A stretch of 64,000 nucleotides of DNA, from NCBI GenBank assembly GCA_035578155.1, contig JAPWDM010000008.1, positions 1,746,001 to 1,810,000 on the forward strand, given 5' to 3'. Position numbers and translations under genes: made by a program. Of this stretch, positions 44,420 through 55,073 are shown piece after piece. This DNA comes from Brachynemurus nebulosus (Eukaryota; Arthropoda; Insecta; Neuroptera; Myrmeleontidae). The notes under the pieces are model-generated. The model saw nothing but the letters and a program-made list of their open reading frames with translations. It was not told the origin of the DNA and made no database searches. Each line of letters opens with the position of its first letter. Position 1 is the stretch's first letter.

Positions 44420-45601
44420 ATGGAAAATAAAGAATCTACAATTACTGAAACATTTACTGTTAAAATAAAAGAAGAGGAAAATTTACAAAATGAATACAAC
44501 TCAGTTTCAAATACAACAAAAACGGAATTGTTTGATTCTTTGTATAATGAAAATGAAATCAAATTAGAATTAAAAGAAAGTAATGATAGTGATGATTTAA
44601 TAAATTTGAAAAGTTTACACACAGAAATTAAATTAGAAGATGACGAAGAGGATATGTTAACGGAAAACAACGTTTTATTTGGTGAATCGTCAGAAATATG
44701 TAACGCACCGAGTGTAGCTGAGCACACACATCAAAATAGACTTCCAGGGAAAAAACCATACAAATGTAACACATGTTTTAAAACATTTTCTCAGTCAAGT
44801 AATTTAAAAACACATGAAAGGACACATACAAGAGAAAAACCGTTCAAATGTAATAACTGTAGCAGAACATTTGGTCAATATATTAATTTACAAACACATG
44901 AAAGAACACATACAGGAGAAAAACCGTTCAAATGCGGTACATGTTTTAAAACATTTTCTCAATCAAATAGTTTAAAGGATCATGAAAGGATACACACAGG
45001 AGAAAAACCATTCAAATGTGATATATGTTTTAAAAAATTTTCTCGTTCAAACAATTTGAAAGATCATAAAAGGATACACACAGGAGAAAAACCATTCAAA
45101 TGCAATACATGTTTTAAAACATTTTCTACGTTAAGTGATTTGAAAAAACATGAAAGAACACATACGGGTGAAAAACCATTCAATTGCAATACATGTTTTA
45201 AAACATTTTCACAGTCAAATCATTTGAGACAACATGAAAGAACACACACAGGAGAAAAACCATTCAAATGTGATATATGTTTTAAAACATTTTCTCAGTC
45301 AAGTGATTTGAAAAAACATGAAAGAACACATACGGGAGAAAGACCATTCAAATGCAAAACATGCTTTAAAACATTTTCTCTGTTACACAATTTAAAAACA
45401 CATGAACGAATACATACAGGACAAAAACCATTCAAGTGTAATATATGTTTTAAAACATTTTCTGATCCATCTACTTTATGGAGACATGAAAGAACACACA
45501 CAGGAGAGAAACCATTCAAATGTAATACATGCTTTAAAAGTTTTTCCCGATCGTTCACTCTGAAGACACACATCAAAAGAGTGCATGTTTTACAAAATTA
45601 A
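44420..45601 (+). CDS. C2H2 zinc-finger protein E (10 fingers)
   Basis: Intronless, 393 aa. N-terminal module MENKESTITETFTVKIKEEE to SVAEHTHQNRLPGKKP; here the HTGKKQ pre-finger of the other members is changed to RLPGKKP. Ten fingers follow. Finger 2 is unusual (CNNCSRTFGQYINLQTH), and finger 4 has CFKKFS. Fingers 3 and 4 share the SNSLKDH/SNNLKDH helix, fingers 5 and 7 SDLKKH. The last finger ends HIKRVHVLQN, as in D. The TAA stop lies five bases before the 1.66-kb element at 45607, so the transcript would carry that element in its 3' UTR or be truncated by it. No frame damage. A nuclear DNA-binding role is inferred from the family. Confidence 0.94.
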   Translation: MENKESTITETFTVKIKEEENLQNEYNSVSNTTKTELFDSLYNENEIKLELKESNDSDDLINLKSLHTEIKLEDDEEDMLTENNVLFGESSEICNAPSVAEHTHQNRLPGKKPYKCNTCFKTFSQSSNLKTHERTHTREKPFKCNNCSRTFGQYINLQTHERTHTGEKPFKCGTCFKTFSQSNSLKDHERIHTGEKPFKCDICFKKFSRSNNLKDHKRIHTGEKPFKCNTCFKTFSTLSDLKKHERTHTGEKPFNCNTCFKTFSQSNHLRQHERTHTGEKPFKCDICFKTFSQSSDLKKHERTHTGERPFKCKTCFKTFSLLHNLKTHERIHTGQKPFKCNICFKTFSDPSTLWRHERTHTGEKPFKCNTCFKSFSRSFTLKTHIKRVHVLQN

Positions 45602-45606
45602 AAAAA

Positions 45607-47106
45607 CGCCGTGAGCAGCGGGGCCCCATCACGGTAGTCGAATTTTCCCCTTCATCTTCGGTATTGAATGTCTACAAGCGAAATGTGATTGAAAGTCTAC
45701 AACCGAATTGTCATTTTGTTGGTTTCAAAACTGGTGATGAGTGTTCGGCTGATCGAGGCTTTAAAAAAAGGTTTTAAGTATTTAAGGGCTGTATCTCAGT
45801 AAATTTCAATTTTGTGCCGAAAACAGGTAGCAGAAAAAAAGCCAACACAATTCGTACGAGGACATTCCTGCCCATGTTTATCCGCTAATTGCCTTTATGT
45901 TTTAGTTTTAAAAATTAAAAAAGGAACTTAAATAGTAAACTGGAAGGCCTTTATAAAGATATTTTTTCTTTCCAAAAAAATCCAAAATTTCTATTTTATA
46001 AATACTAAAAATCCAAAATTCCTAATTTATAAATAAACAGTGACTTTAATAACATTTTTAAATTACTTAATATGTATGTATTTCATTTGTCATAAAAGTA
46101 AGTTCACTTTTTTTTAAATTTTTTAAAATTACTATTCGCCTACTTGTATTTAGAATAAACATAATGCTTTTAAAACACATTTAACAATAGCATTCAATTC
46201 CGATGTAAAAATGGGAGAAGTGGGGGGGAAAAGTGATGCGGACTCCCTACAAGGTACTAGCTGGATACTAACTGAATACACGTACAAAATTTCAGCCCTC
46301 TAGGTTTCCTTATGGAGTCTCTAGACGTGTTAGAAAACAAGCAAAAAAATTAAGGAAATATTGGCGTCAAAATCGTGGGGGTAAGGGTTAAAAGTTGAAA
46401 CCTCCAAAAAACAGTGTCTGGCTATTAGCTTAACCTGTACACCAAATTTCAGCCCTCTAGGTTTATTTGGGGAGATTTTGACCCGAACGAAACTGTTAAA
46501 AAACAAGAAAAATCATGTTCTTTTGGGTATAAAAATGGTGGGGGTAGGGGTTAAAAGTCGAGACCCCCAAAAGGCACCCCCTTGATACTAACTCAATCCG
46601 AATACAAAATTTCAGCCCTCTAGGTTTATTCGGGTGACCTGTGCGAGTGGTACAAACTTCGAAAACGTCGAAAATGCATGAAATTGTAGCTTAAAAATGA
46701 GGGGGGTGGGGGTAAAATATTAAAACCTCCGAAAAGCGCAACCTAGGTACGAACTTTATCAACACACCAAATTTCAACCCTCTACGTTAATTCTGGGGGG
46801 CTGGGGGCCTGTTAGATCCAGCGAAAATCGTTTTTCCCCCCCTCTACTCCCACCATATCATCCTAGGAAGCTGAATTTTGGATATGTTGTAGATAATTGA
46901 CCGAAACATTATTTAAAATCGGTTTGGAAAAGTTTTATTGCTTTTCCGCCCCCCACCACCCCCTTAAAGGTCGGGTCAGAAAAAAAATTTGCCCAAAATT
47001 TGACCCCACTTTGATAGTATGAGGTGCCTCGAAAATGAGCCCCATTTACCAAATTTCATCTCTTAACTTCCATAGGGGGGCCCTACACAAATTAAAAGGT
47101 GGCGGG

Positions 47107-47147
<41 letters not shown>

Positions 47148-47268
47148 CATTTTTTTTTCTACATATTCGTGTTCTACGGGTCCGAAAACGGATAGCGCCC
47201 CTACTCTCGCCTCTCGCAGCTCTTATCGTATAGACTGTATAAATCTAATTTTTCGGGAAAATTCGACT
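45607..47268 (+). mobile_element. Unclassified 1.66-kb element, copy 2
   Basis: Near-identical to 4325-6015, in the same orientation. Inserted between CAAAATTAAAAAA and AAAAAGGTAAGAATATT in the 3' UTR of gene E. Gene D has the uninterrupted AATTAAAAAAGGTAAG, which fixes both borders and shows AAAAA as target or duplication. The (TA)n tract at 47109-47143 is shorter than in copy 1. Few other differences, so both copies are recent relative to the zinc-finger duplications. Confidence 0.9.
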
Positions 47269-47690
47269 AAAAAGGTAAGAATATTATGAAAAAAATAATA
47301 ATTGAATGAAAAGTGGATGTGTACGTTTGGCAGCCGTCCTGAGTTGTTCGGCACGTCCCGTTTCTGGAGAAAATTTAAGCCGTCCCGCCAAGAGCTCTCT
47401 AAGCGAAACGTTTGGTGTTCCGGAAGTCAACGGAATTGAAAGTTTCCATTTGAAAGATGCTTATTGATTGTTAATATTAAAACGTATTAGCTGGTTTTTC
47501 GATAATTTTGTATGTGTTTCGTTTAAATAATTTCATTTAACTAGTTTTTTATTAATTCGGTAGATTTGTAATTCTCTAGAAATGATAAATATTGTAATAA
47601 TTTAAGATGTAACATTCGAAAGTTTACTTTGTGAAAATCTGTATTAAGAAAAATAAATCGTTTATTTTGTTACTTTTCATTCACTGATAT
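47269..47690 (+). other. 3' UTR of gene E, distal part
   Basis: It continues the conserved 3' UTR after the insertion (CCGTCCTGAGTTGTTCGGCA, TTATTGATTGTTAATATTAA). AATAAA is at 47652-47657. Confidence 0.7.
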
Positions 47691-48180
47691 TAATAGTATA
47701 TTGTACAATAAGTGAGAAATAAGCTTTTCCCACGTATTTTACACTATACTTTTTCTACGAGCACATTTTTTTCGTAAAATTTAACATAAATAATTAAAAT
47801 AAAATTTAAATAAGTAGTAAAAATTTTTTAAATTTATAATGTCAGTGGTAAGATGTTCAAATTTTTGCCAAAGCATGCTTTGAAACTATGGAAACAATAA
47901 TAAATAATCAACATACATACAGTGGCCATCCAATGGTACGTACTCCGATTTTACGTAGTGACGTCAGCGATTTAGTGGGGTTCTCCTCTCATAGATATGT
48001 TGTTGTTTGCCTGTGTTGGTGAAAATATGTACCAAGCCAGAGTCAGGGCCGTAGGTAATATTGTCTGAGGACTGAGGGTCTCGTAGCCTTTAAAAATTTT
48101 AAAATTTCACTGCAGACATATATGCACATATTTTGTATACGTAATATGCAAAATGCAAATGCAAAATGAGTAACGTAAAA

Positions 48181-48592
48181 TTCTAGAATATTCTAATCGT
48201 CAACTGGCAGAGATATCAAAAAACAGACTTCACCGTTGAATTGGTCATTAAAAATTAAATTAAACAGTGTAGTGTGACAAAAATTCTAGAATGTTCTATT
48301 TGTCAACTAGCAAAGATATTGAAAAATCAGTTGTACCATTTAATTGACCATTGAAAAAGAGGTCAAATTACACATTTTGACAAATGTTCTGGAATATTCT
48401 ATTCGTCAGCTAGCAAAGATATTCAAAAACAGACGTCGCCATTGTATTGGCTACCAAAAAAGAGACCAAATAACACATTTTGAGAAATGTTCTAGAATAT
48501 TCTATTTGTAAAATAACAAAGATATTGGAAAATCTACTGCACCATTTAATTGTTCAATTGAAATTAAACTAATGTAAACCAAATGTCCGATT
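48181..48592 (+). repeat. Four direct 103-bp units, each starting with an HSE-like motif
   Basis: TTCTAGAATATTC at 48181-48193, TTCTAGAATGTTC at 48284-48296, TTCTGGAATATTC at 48387-48399 and TTCTAGAATATTC at 48490-48502. Each fits TTCnnGAAnnTTC and the spacing is exactly 103 bp. Units also share GTCAACTAGCAAAGATATT, CACCATTGAATTGG-type and ACACATTTTGACAAA-type blocks. Confidence 0.9.
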
Positions 48593-48880
48593 TTGATAAA
48601 CAATTTTTGCTATTTGACGAATAGAATATTCTAGAATATTTATCAAAATGTGCTATTCCGTCTTTTATTCGATGACCAATTAAATGGTGCAATTGATTTT
48701 TCGATATCTTTGTTAGTTGACGTATAGTACATTCTAGAATTTTTGTCAAAATGCGCTACTTAATCTAATTTTTGGTGCCCAATTCAATAGTGAAGTTTGT
48801 TTTTTGGTGTCTTTGCTAGTTCACGAGTAGAATATTCTAGAATTTTTCGCTTCCGCTATTTGACGTCTTTTACGCTGATG
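48593..48880 (-). repeat. Three inverted 103-bp units with HSE-like motifs
   Basis: GAATATTCTAGAA at 48624-48636, GTACATTCTAGAA at 48727-48739 (first GAA degenerated) and GAATATTCTAGAA at 48830-48842, again exactly 103 bp apart. The flanking blocks are complements of the forward units (AATATCTTTG-type, GACGAATAGAATATTC). Confidence 0.9.
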
Positions 48881-49135
48881 AATGTGATATCGAAGTTGAT
48901 TTTTTGACAGCTTTCTAAAAGTCGTCATTATATTCATTAGTATAACATTCGATTTTCTTTGTCTACACAACCGAATTTTAGGTGTAAATTGTCTCTTTAG
49001 ATAATTTTGTTTTAAATAAATGCAGATAAATAATATTTACCAACACCCGAAACAAAAGTTTACCGACGCCCCTGATCTTCCGATTTTACGTACTTCCCCT
49101 TAAATTTGCACCGACCACTACGTAAAATTGGATTT

Positions 49136-49627
49136 GTGGTGTATGTATATTTTTAGCATAATTTCTATATATTATATATTAAACTAACGGAACAGCCTAC
49201 TATTTTATTATATTAAGGCGTGCGAAATAATTTCCCACTGTATTCCCGTACAGTGTGGACAATTGTTAATTTTTACATATAGTTAGCCGTGCGCAAAATG
49301 TTACCTTTAATAGTAGGAGTAGAAAAGATATATTATGTACTGTACAATAGATGGAGTATACATTATTTATTTATTTATTTATCTATTTTTATTTATTTAT
49401 TTTTTTTTTTTTGAAGCAAAATCGCCATATTTGTTAAAACCTTTTATAACCTACAACGTGTCGGTGGTAATGAACATTTTTTAATTTTCATGTGATTTTT
49501 ATTGTAATTTGAGACTATTCATTAATAAATATTCTAACAATATTTATAACAACAAATACAACATCAGTAAATATAAAAACCATAGTTACCCGTGCGTAAA
49601 ATGTTACTTTTAATACTTAATAGGAGT
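49136..49627. other. Spacer of dispersed repeats
   Basis: No gene. 49330-49500 repeats sequence of 31490-31620 (GAAGCAAAATCGCCATATTT, ACGTGTCGGTGGTAATGAAC). The run of ATTTATTT units at 49361-49400 is simple sequence. Confidence 0.55.
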
Positions 49628-50110
49628 AGAAAATAGTATATTGTGCAATAAGTGCGGGAAATTGTCGATTGCCCACGAAAGCGAAGTTGAGCGCACGAAC
49701 GTAGTGAGTGCGCTCATTCGCTTGAGTGGGGCAATCGACAATCCCGCACGAGTTGCACATACTATTTTTTATTACGAATTTCACATACTTTTTTCTATTA
49801 TTATCACTATTTTGACATTTTTATTTCTTTTTAAAATAATATTTTTAAGTGTTCGTCTTTTTTTTTCTGAATTAATTATCGTTTAAATTACTTTATTTAT
49901 GGTTTCTATAGAAATAATTATGAAATATTTATTAAATGAAAAATTAAGAGGCGGCTTTGCGTGTTTTGATTAAATTTGGCGTGTTTTATTGTCAATTTGC
50001 GTGTGCAAAGTTACTTTCCACACGCAAAAAAGTATGCGGGAAGAGTACAGTGGGCAAATAGCTATTTTGCGTACAGAAATGTGTGCGCCAAGTTAGTACT
50101 TCTCCCGCAT
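49628..50110 (+). mobile_element. Dispersed repeat E1, copy 3 (fullest)
   Basis: ATTGTGCAATAAGTGCGGGA at one end and CTTCTCCCGCATGAGTAATA at the other. An internal stem-loop ATTGTCGATTGCCCAC..CAATCGACAAT brackets GCGCACGAACGTAGTGAGTG. Matches 23968-24410 inverted. Confidence 0.75.
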
Positions 50111-50457
50111 GAGTAATAAAAAATTAATTTAATTCAGATTCATTTCCATAGTTATGTTTGCTAGCCGGAATTTAAGTACCGTAAAACACCCTATCTTTAC
50201 CATAATTTTCAATTCAAATTTGAATAAAATAAAGACGGAACTAATTTAGTTATATTTAACTGTTTCAATAGAATAAACTGATAAAAAACTTTGATCTTAC
50301 TCATAAATAAATTTTCCAGAAACTTAAATTACTAGTCAAAAATAAAAAAAACGGTAACAAGCTCAAGTGTCGAGGAGTTCCTAACTTTACCATATTATTA
50401 CTAATTCATATTTTTTTAGTGAAATATAAAAGATATTATAAAAATTTCTAAATATAC

Positions 50458-51683
50458 TGTCTGTCTGTTCACGCATCACGCAAAAACTATTGGACGGATT
50501 AGGGATGGCGATTTTTCTAAAAAAAGATCGATTTTTAAATCGATTCGAATCGAAGTCGAAGAGAATCGATTCACAAAAAATCGTGGTCTAGAAAATCGAT
50601 TTTGAGAAATCGATTTTTTTGAAAACTTTTTTATGGAAAACAAACAAAATCCAAAATAATCGATCTTATATTGTTTTTAAGTAAAAAGTATAAATCTTTC
50701 TTATAATTAGGTCAAAGTTAAGAATTATTTCTAATATAAAATAGTATATTACTTAGCAAGGACAGTAAGTTTTTTTGGCCTCGGATGCAGTTTGAGAATC
50801 CGAAGCTGAAAGCTGATGATTCTTAAGAATCCATGACCACAAAAATAAACTTACGGGCCGAGTAAGTTAATTTTTCAACCAAAAAATGATGAATAAATTG
50901 CGCATCACTATTTGTCCTATTTACGAATGTTGATTCACCTTCAACAGTTGAAGTAACAGTAGAGGTATTCCGATAATTGTAAATATATATTTTTTTTTTT
51001 CAGGAAAAATCGAATCCCGATTTTTAAGTGTCTGAGATCGATTCACTGAATCGATTCATTGCTAAATATCGATTTAAAAAATCGATTTTCTTAGCCCAGA
51101 AAATCGATTTTCGATTAATCGATCTCAGATCGCCATCCCTAGGACGGATTTTAATGAAATTTGGTGTGATGATAACTTATTACCTGGATCAACATCTAGG
51201 ATACTTTTTATTCCGGGAAAATGTCTCATTCCCACGGGAAAATAGAAAAACCATTCTGAGCATGTACACACATTACGCAAAAACTATGGAACGGATTTTG
51301 ATGAAATTTGGTATGATGGTAACTTATTAAATGGGTCAACATCTGAGATATTTTTTACTCCTGGAAAATATCTCATTCCCACGGGAAAACAGAAAAACCA
51401 TTTTGAGCACGTGCACACATTACGCAAAAACTATCGAACGGATGTTGATGTAATTTGGTGTGGTGTAATTTATCACTTGGGTCAACATTTAATATACTTT
51501 TTACTCCGGGGAAATGTCTCTTTCCCACGGGAAAATAGAAAAACCTTTTTGGAGCATCTGCATGCATTGCTGAAAAATTATTGTTCTATACAAGTTCTGT
51601 ATAATTATTACACTTATACATAATATACTTCTCCTTGAGTTTGTAACAATGCGTCGCGCGAACGGCGTCGCGGGTAAAGCTAG
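50458..51683 (+). mobile_element. Dispersed repeat L, copy 3, carrying a hAT element
   Basis: It has (CTGT)n, ACGCAAAAACTATTGGACGG, then after the nested element three internal units (GATTTTGATGAAATTTGGT, GGGTCAACATCTGAGATA, CCACGGGAAAA) and the end GGCGTCGCGGGTAAAGCTAG. Confidence 0.8.
50500..51141. mobile_element. hAT-type element in repeat L
   Basis: Ends TAGGGATGGCGAT and ATCGCCATCCCTA, perfect inverted repeats, with a perfect 8-bp duplication GGACGGAT (50492-50499, 51142-51149). The interior near each end has many AATCGATT motifs. 642 bp, no transposase. Confidence 0.93.
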
Positions 51684-52146
51684 TACAAAATAACCCATTT
51701 AATTTCATTTAACTTTCATTAAGGTTATTTTTGTCTATGGCTGCAGATACACGAGACACTTTTGGTGTCTGGAGTAGGTCTATAGATCAAATGTCGGTGT
51801 GTATACAGCAATGAGAACAGTGTCGCTAACAACAGTCCGTAGTCTAGCGAGACTGTGTCGACACTGCTCTAGCTAGTAAAATTGCATAGGTGTAAACACT
51901 GCGATTAATTTTCAAATCGGTTTGACATTTTTTCGTACACTCGTAGAAGAGAGATGGATTCATGGTACATAATTACCAACATATTTTTTAGAATTTTACT
52001 TTATGATATAGAAATCAATTACATCACAACAAAGTTTTATTTTCATTCAATATACATAAAAATGTTAATTGATAAATATTATCTAAATTATACTAAGTGT
52101 TGAGAAGTTTTTATAAATAAAAATTATATTATATCAATAAATAAAG

Positions 52147-52234
52147 ATTATAATTCTTTCTTTATCCTCCAATCTATAAAAAACGTTGTATACAACGTTT
52201 TGTATAGATTGGAGGATAAAGAAAGAATTATAAT
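52147..52234. repeat. 88-bp near-perfect palindrome
   Basis: The centre is GTATAC at 52188-52193 and the arms of 44 bases have one mismatch (52179/52202). The arm sequence includes TCCTCCAATCTATA. No spacer, so it could extrude as a cruciform. Confidence 0.95.
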
Positions 52235-52515
52235 TTTTTTTTTAAATTCCCCGCCTAAAATTTACTATTTTGTACATAGTACAGTTGTCAATTTGTCAAT
52301 ACAGAAAAATAACTAAATAACATTTTATAATATTTATGGTTCTATTTCATTCGCAAGTGTTTAAAAAATAATTTTATCACAAGTTTATTACACTTTTTTC
52401 ATGTTTCACCCTTTTGTATATCATAATTATATGTTATTTGACATTTTGTCATTTTAAGGTTATTCACTGGGAAGATTATCGATTAAAAATCGATTTTCGT
52501 GTGAACAGCTCAGAC

Positions 52516-52867
52516 CATAGAGCACTAGAGATAAAATACATATCTCTATACTACTGGAACCAGTGTAACCACTTGAGATGGAAAATATGTTGTATACGTG
52601 CACGGTGTTTACTTTGTATTTGTGCGATAAACTCCGTTAGTGTGAGTGATCGGACGTGGTGATAGCCGTCACGTGACCCTGGTTCGCATACATATGTGTC
52701 ATACCACAATGCTACTTGTGCCGGTTGTACAATCAAATCCATTGCTGTTTGACTGACCTATACTCAGTGACGGGTACTGAGCAAGTGACTACTAAGCAGC
52801 CTAAGATGCACATAAATGCCCATAAGTGATTGCAGAAAAGAGTTGTATTCGTTCTATTTGTTCTATG
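52516..52867 (+). mobile_element. hAT-type MITE M1, copy 5
   Basis: 352 bp, CATAGAGCACTAGAG to TTTGTTCTATG, with perfect 8-bp duplication GCTCAGAC (52508-52515, 52868-52875). Confidence 0.93.
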
Positions 52868-52999
52868 GCTCAGACACATGTTGCGTACATTTATGTACAG
52901 ACACCACAGACACTATCCAGACACAAATTTGTTGAAGTGTGAACAGTAAAGAAATTTGTCTATTTGTGTCGACATTTGGTGTCTCGTGTATGTGCAGCC

Positions 53000-53426
53000 C
53001 ATGTCCCTGCCACTTGTTTTCAAGGACGGGCCAATGATTGTCACAGTTTGCTAGGTGGCGCTGATGGTAGGGGAGTATACTAAATAGAGTTGGGACATGT
53101 GAGCATTTTTCATCAAATGGATGTCAAAATTAATTATCATATGATTGAGTACAAAAGTATCGTTACCAAGTTATGTGTTAACGAAAAATTAAAATTTTTT
53201 AATTTAATTAATCTTTCTAGGTTGAGTTGAAGTTTTTTTTAAATATTTAATTTATTTCCAATTTATTTTAGATTAATCTGATGAAAAATAGCGAACTATC
53301 GAAACTCATGTCCCGACTCTAATTTTAACTCCCTGTACATCAACGCCATCTGGTATATTAGTTACAGCGGGTCAGAATACGGTCCATTTTTTTATAATGG
53401 ACTATATGCAGAGTGGCAGGGACATG
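53000..53426. mobile_element. hAT-like MITE, 427 bp
   Basis: CATGTCCCTGCCAC at one end and GAGTGGCAGGGACATG at the other, inverted, with perfect 8-bp duplication GTGCAGCC (52992-52999, 53427-53434). Inside, GACATGTGAGC and CTCATGTCCCGAC are inverted too. Confidence 0.9.
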
Positions 53427-53434
53427 GTGCAGCC

Positions 53435-53791
53435 CATAGAGCATCTAGAGAGAAAGTACATATTTCTATACTACTGGAACCTGTGTAACCACTTGAGATA
53501 GAAAATATGTTGTATACGTGCACGGTGTTTACTTTGTATTTGTGCGGTAAACTCTGTTTGTGTGAGTGGTGATAGCCGTCACGTGACCTTTGGTTCACAT
53601 ACATGTACGTGATGTGTGTGATACCACAACGCTACTTGTGCCGGTTCAACAATCAAATTTATTGTTGTTTGACTGACTTACACTGAACGACGGGTACTGA
53701 GCAACTGACACCTAAGCAGCCTAAGATGCACATACTTCCACATAAGTGATTGCAGAAAAGAGACAGTTATATTCGTTCTATTTGTTCTGTG
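53435..53791 (+). mobile_element. hAT-type MITE M1, copy 6
   Basis: 357 bp, CATAGAGCATCTAGAG to TTTGTTCTGTG, flanked by GTGCAGCC (53427-53434) and GTACAGCC (53792-53799). It abuts the previous MITE and uses the same target octamer. Closest relative is copy 4 in the 3' UTR of gene B. Confidence 0.9.
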
Positions 53792-53825
53792 GTACAGCCT
53801 GTCAGTGTGGTCAGTGTTGTGATGT

Positions 53826-53954
53826 TGTCTAGTGTCATATTATTCTATTTTTATGATTACCAACGTGCTACCAACTTAAATTATTAAGAATTAAATTGTC
53901 AAACAATTTGTCAAAATTGTGGAAACAATTGAATTTTCGAAAAAAAATAAAAAA
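53826..53954 (+). promoter_or_regulatory. Leader of zinc-finger gene F
   Basis: GTCTAGTGTCATATTATTCT, TTATGATTACCAACGTGCTA and GTCAAACAATTTGTCAAAAT, as in D, then GTGGAAACAATTGAATTTTC and an A-rich run. The reading frame is open back to 53919 but has no ATG before 53955. Confidence 0.55.
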
Positions 53955-55073
53955 ATGAAAAATAACGGTTCTACAATTACCGAAACATTTACTGTTAAAA
54001 TAAAAGAAGAAGAAAATTTACAATATGAAGACAATTCATTTTCAAATACAACAAAAATGGAATTGTTTGATTCTTTGTATCACGAAAATGAAATCAAATT
54101 AGAATTAAAAGAAAGTAATAATAGTGATGATTTAATAAATTTGAAAAGTCTACATACAGAAATTAAATTAGAAGATGACGAAGAGGATATGTTGACGGAA
54201 AACAGCGATTTATTTGGTGAACCGTCAGAAATATGTAACGCACAGAGTGTAGCTGAGCACACACATCAAAATATACATACAGGAAAAAAACAGTTCAAAT
54301 GTAACACATGTTTTAAAACATTTTCTCATTCAAATAATTTGAGAGATCATAAAAGAACACATACAGGAGAAAAACCATTTAAATGTGATATATGTAATAA
54401 AACATTTTCTCAGTCAGGTAATTTAAAAAAACATGAAAGGACACATACAAGAGAAAAACCATTTAAATGTAACACATGTTTTAAAATATTTTCTACGTCG
54501 GGTAATTTAAAAACTCATGAAAGAACACACACAGGAGAGAAACCACTCAAATGTAACACATGTTTTAAAACATTTTCTCAGTTAGGAAATTTACAGACAC
54601 ATGAAAGAACACATACAGGTGAAAAACCATTTAAATGTGAAACATGTTTTAAAACATTTTGTGATCCATCTGCTTTACGGAGACATAAAATAATACATAC
54701 CGGAGAGAAATCATTCAAATGTGATATATGTTTTAAAACATTTTCTGATCCATCTGCCTTACGGAGACATAAAATAATACATACCGGAGAGAAATCATTC
54801 AAATGTGATATATGTTTTAAAACGTTTTCTGATCCATCTGTTTTACGGAGACATAAAATAATACATACCGGAGAGAAATCATTCAAATGTGATATATGTT
54901 TTAAAACATTTTCTCAGTCAAATAGTTTAAAAACACATAAATTAATACATACAGGAGAAAAACCATTCAAATGTGATGTTTGTTTTAAAACATTTACTCA
55001 GTTGGCCACTTTGAAGACACACATCAAAAGGTTGCATGTTTTAAAAAAAAAAAAAATAATCACAAGAATATAA
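53955..55073 (+). CDS. C2H2 zinc-finger protein F (9 fingers)
   Basis: Intronless, 372 aa from the ATG at 53955 (MKNNGSTITETFTVKIKEEE). The second residue is Lys where paralogs have Glu, which also changes the +4 base after ATG from G to A. The N-terminal module is otherwise as in C and D. Nine fingers follow. Fingers 5, 6 and 7 are three near-identical copies (DPSALRRHKIIHTGEKS twice, DPSVLRRHKIIHTGEKS), 84-bp tandem units at about 54,635-54,890. The close relative C has a single such finger. Finger 4 begins LKC instead of FKC. The C-terminus is KKKKIITRI because the A-run has 14 bases, against 13 in C, so the stop used in C is read through. A nuclear DNA-binding role is inferred from the family. 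Confidence 0.93.
   Translation: MKNNGSTITETFTVKIKEEENLQYEDNSFSNTTKMELFDSLYHENEIKLELKESNNSDDLINLKSLHTEIKLEDDEEDMLTENSDLFGEPSEICNAQSVAEHTHQNIHTGKKQFKCNTCFKTFSHSNNLRDHKRTHTGEKPFKCDICNKTFSQSGNLKKHERTHTREKPFKCNTCFKIFSTSGNLKTHERTHTGEKPLKCNTCFKTFSQLGNLQTHERTHTGEKPFKCETCFKTFCDPSALRRHKIIHTGEKSFKCDICFKTFSDPSALRRHKIIHTGEKSFKCDICFKTFSDPSVLRRHKIIHTGEKSFKCDICFKTFSQSNSLKTHKLIHTGEKPFKCDVCFKTFTQLATLKTHIKRLHVLKKKKIITRI

Larger units (their letters stand above)
47925..49135. mobile_element. Element with inverted arrays of heat-shock-element-like sites
   Basis: The left part has CAGTGGCCATCC and CTCCGATTTTACGTAGTG. The right part has CTTCCGATTTTACGTACTTC and CACCGACCACTACGT. The two sides are partly inverted to each other, compatible with a hAT-like element, although no duplication is clear. 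The core (48181-48880) is built of 103-bp units, four forward then three inverted. A second copy begins at 63886 and runs off the window. No coding capacity. Confidence 0.7.
51738..52999. mobile_element. Inverted-repeat element containing an M1 MITE
   Basis: Left GGCTGCAGATACACGAGACA, right GTGTCTCGTGTATGTGCAGCC, inverted. Subterminal GTGTCGACACTG and TTTGTGTCGACATTTGG motifs. It contains the palindrome at 52147-52234 and M1 copy 5. Target duplication not clear. Confidence 0.7.

Noticed and set aside
48181..48880. CRISPR array or protein-coding repeats in the 103-bp units
   Set aside because: Units are fully repeated without unique spacers, they occur in two orientations, the genome is an insect, and frames contain stops.
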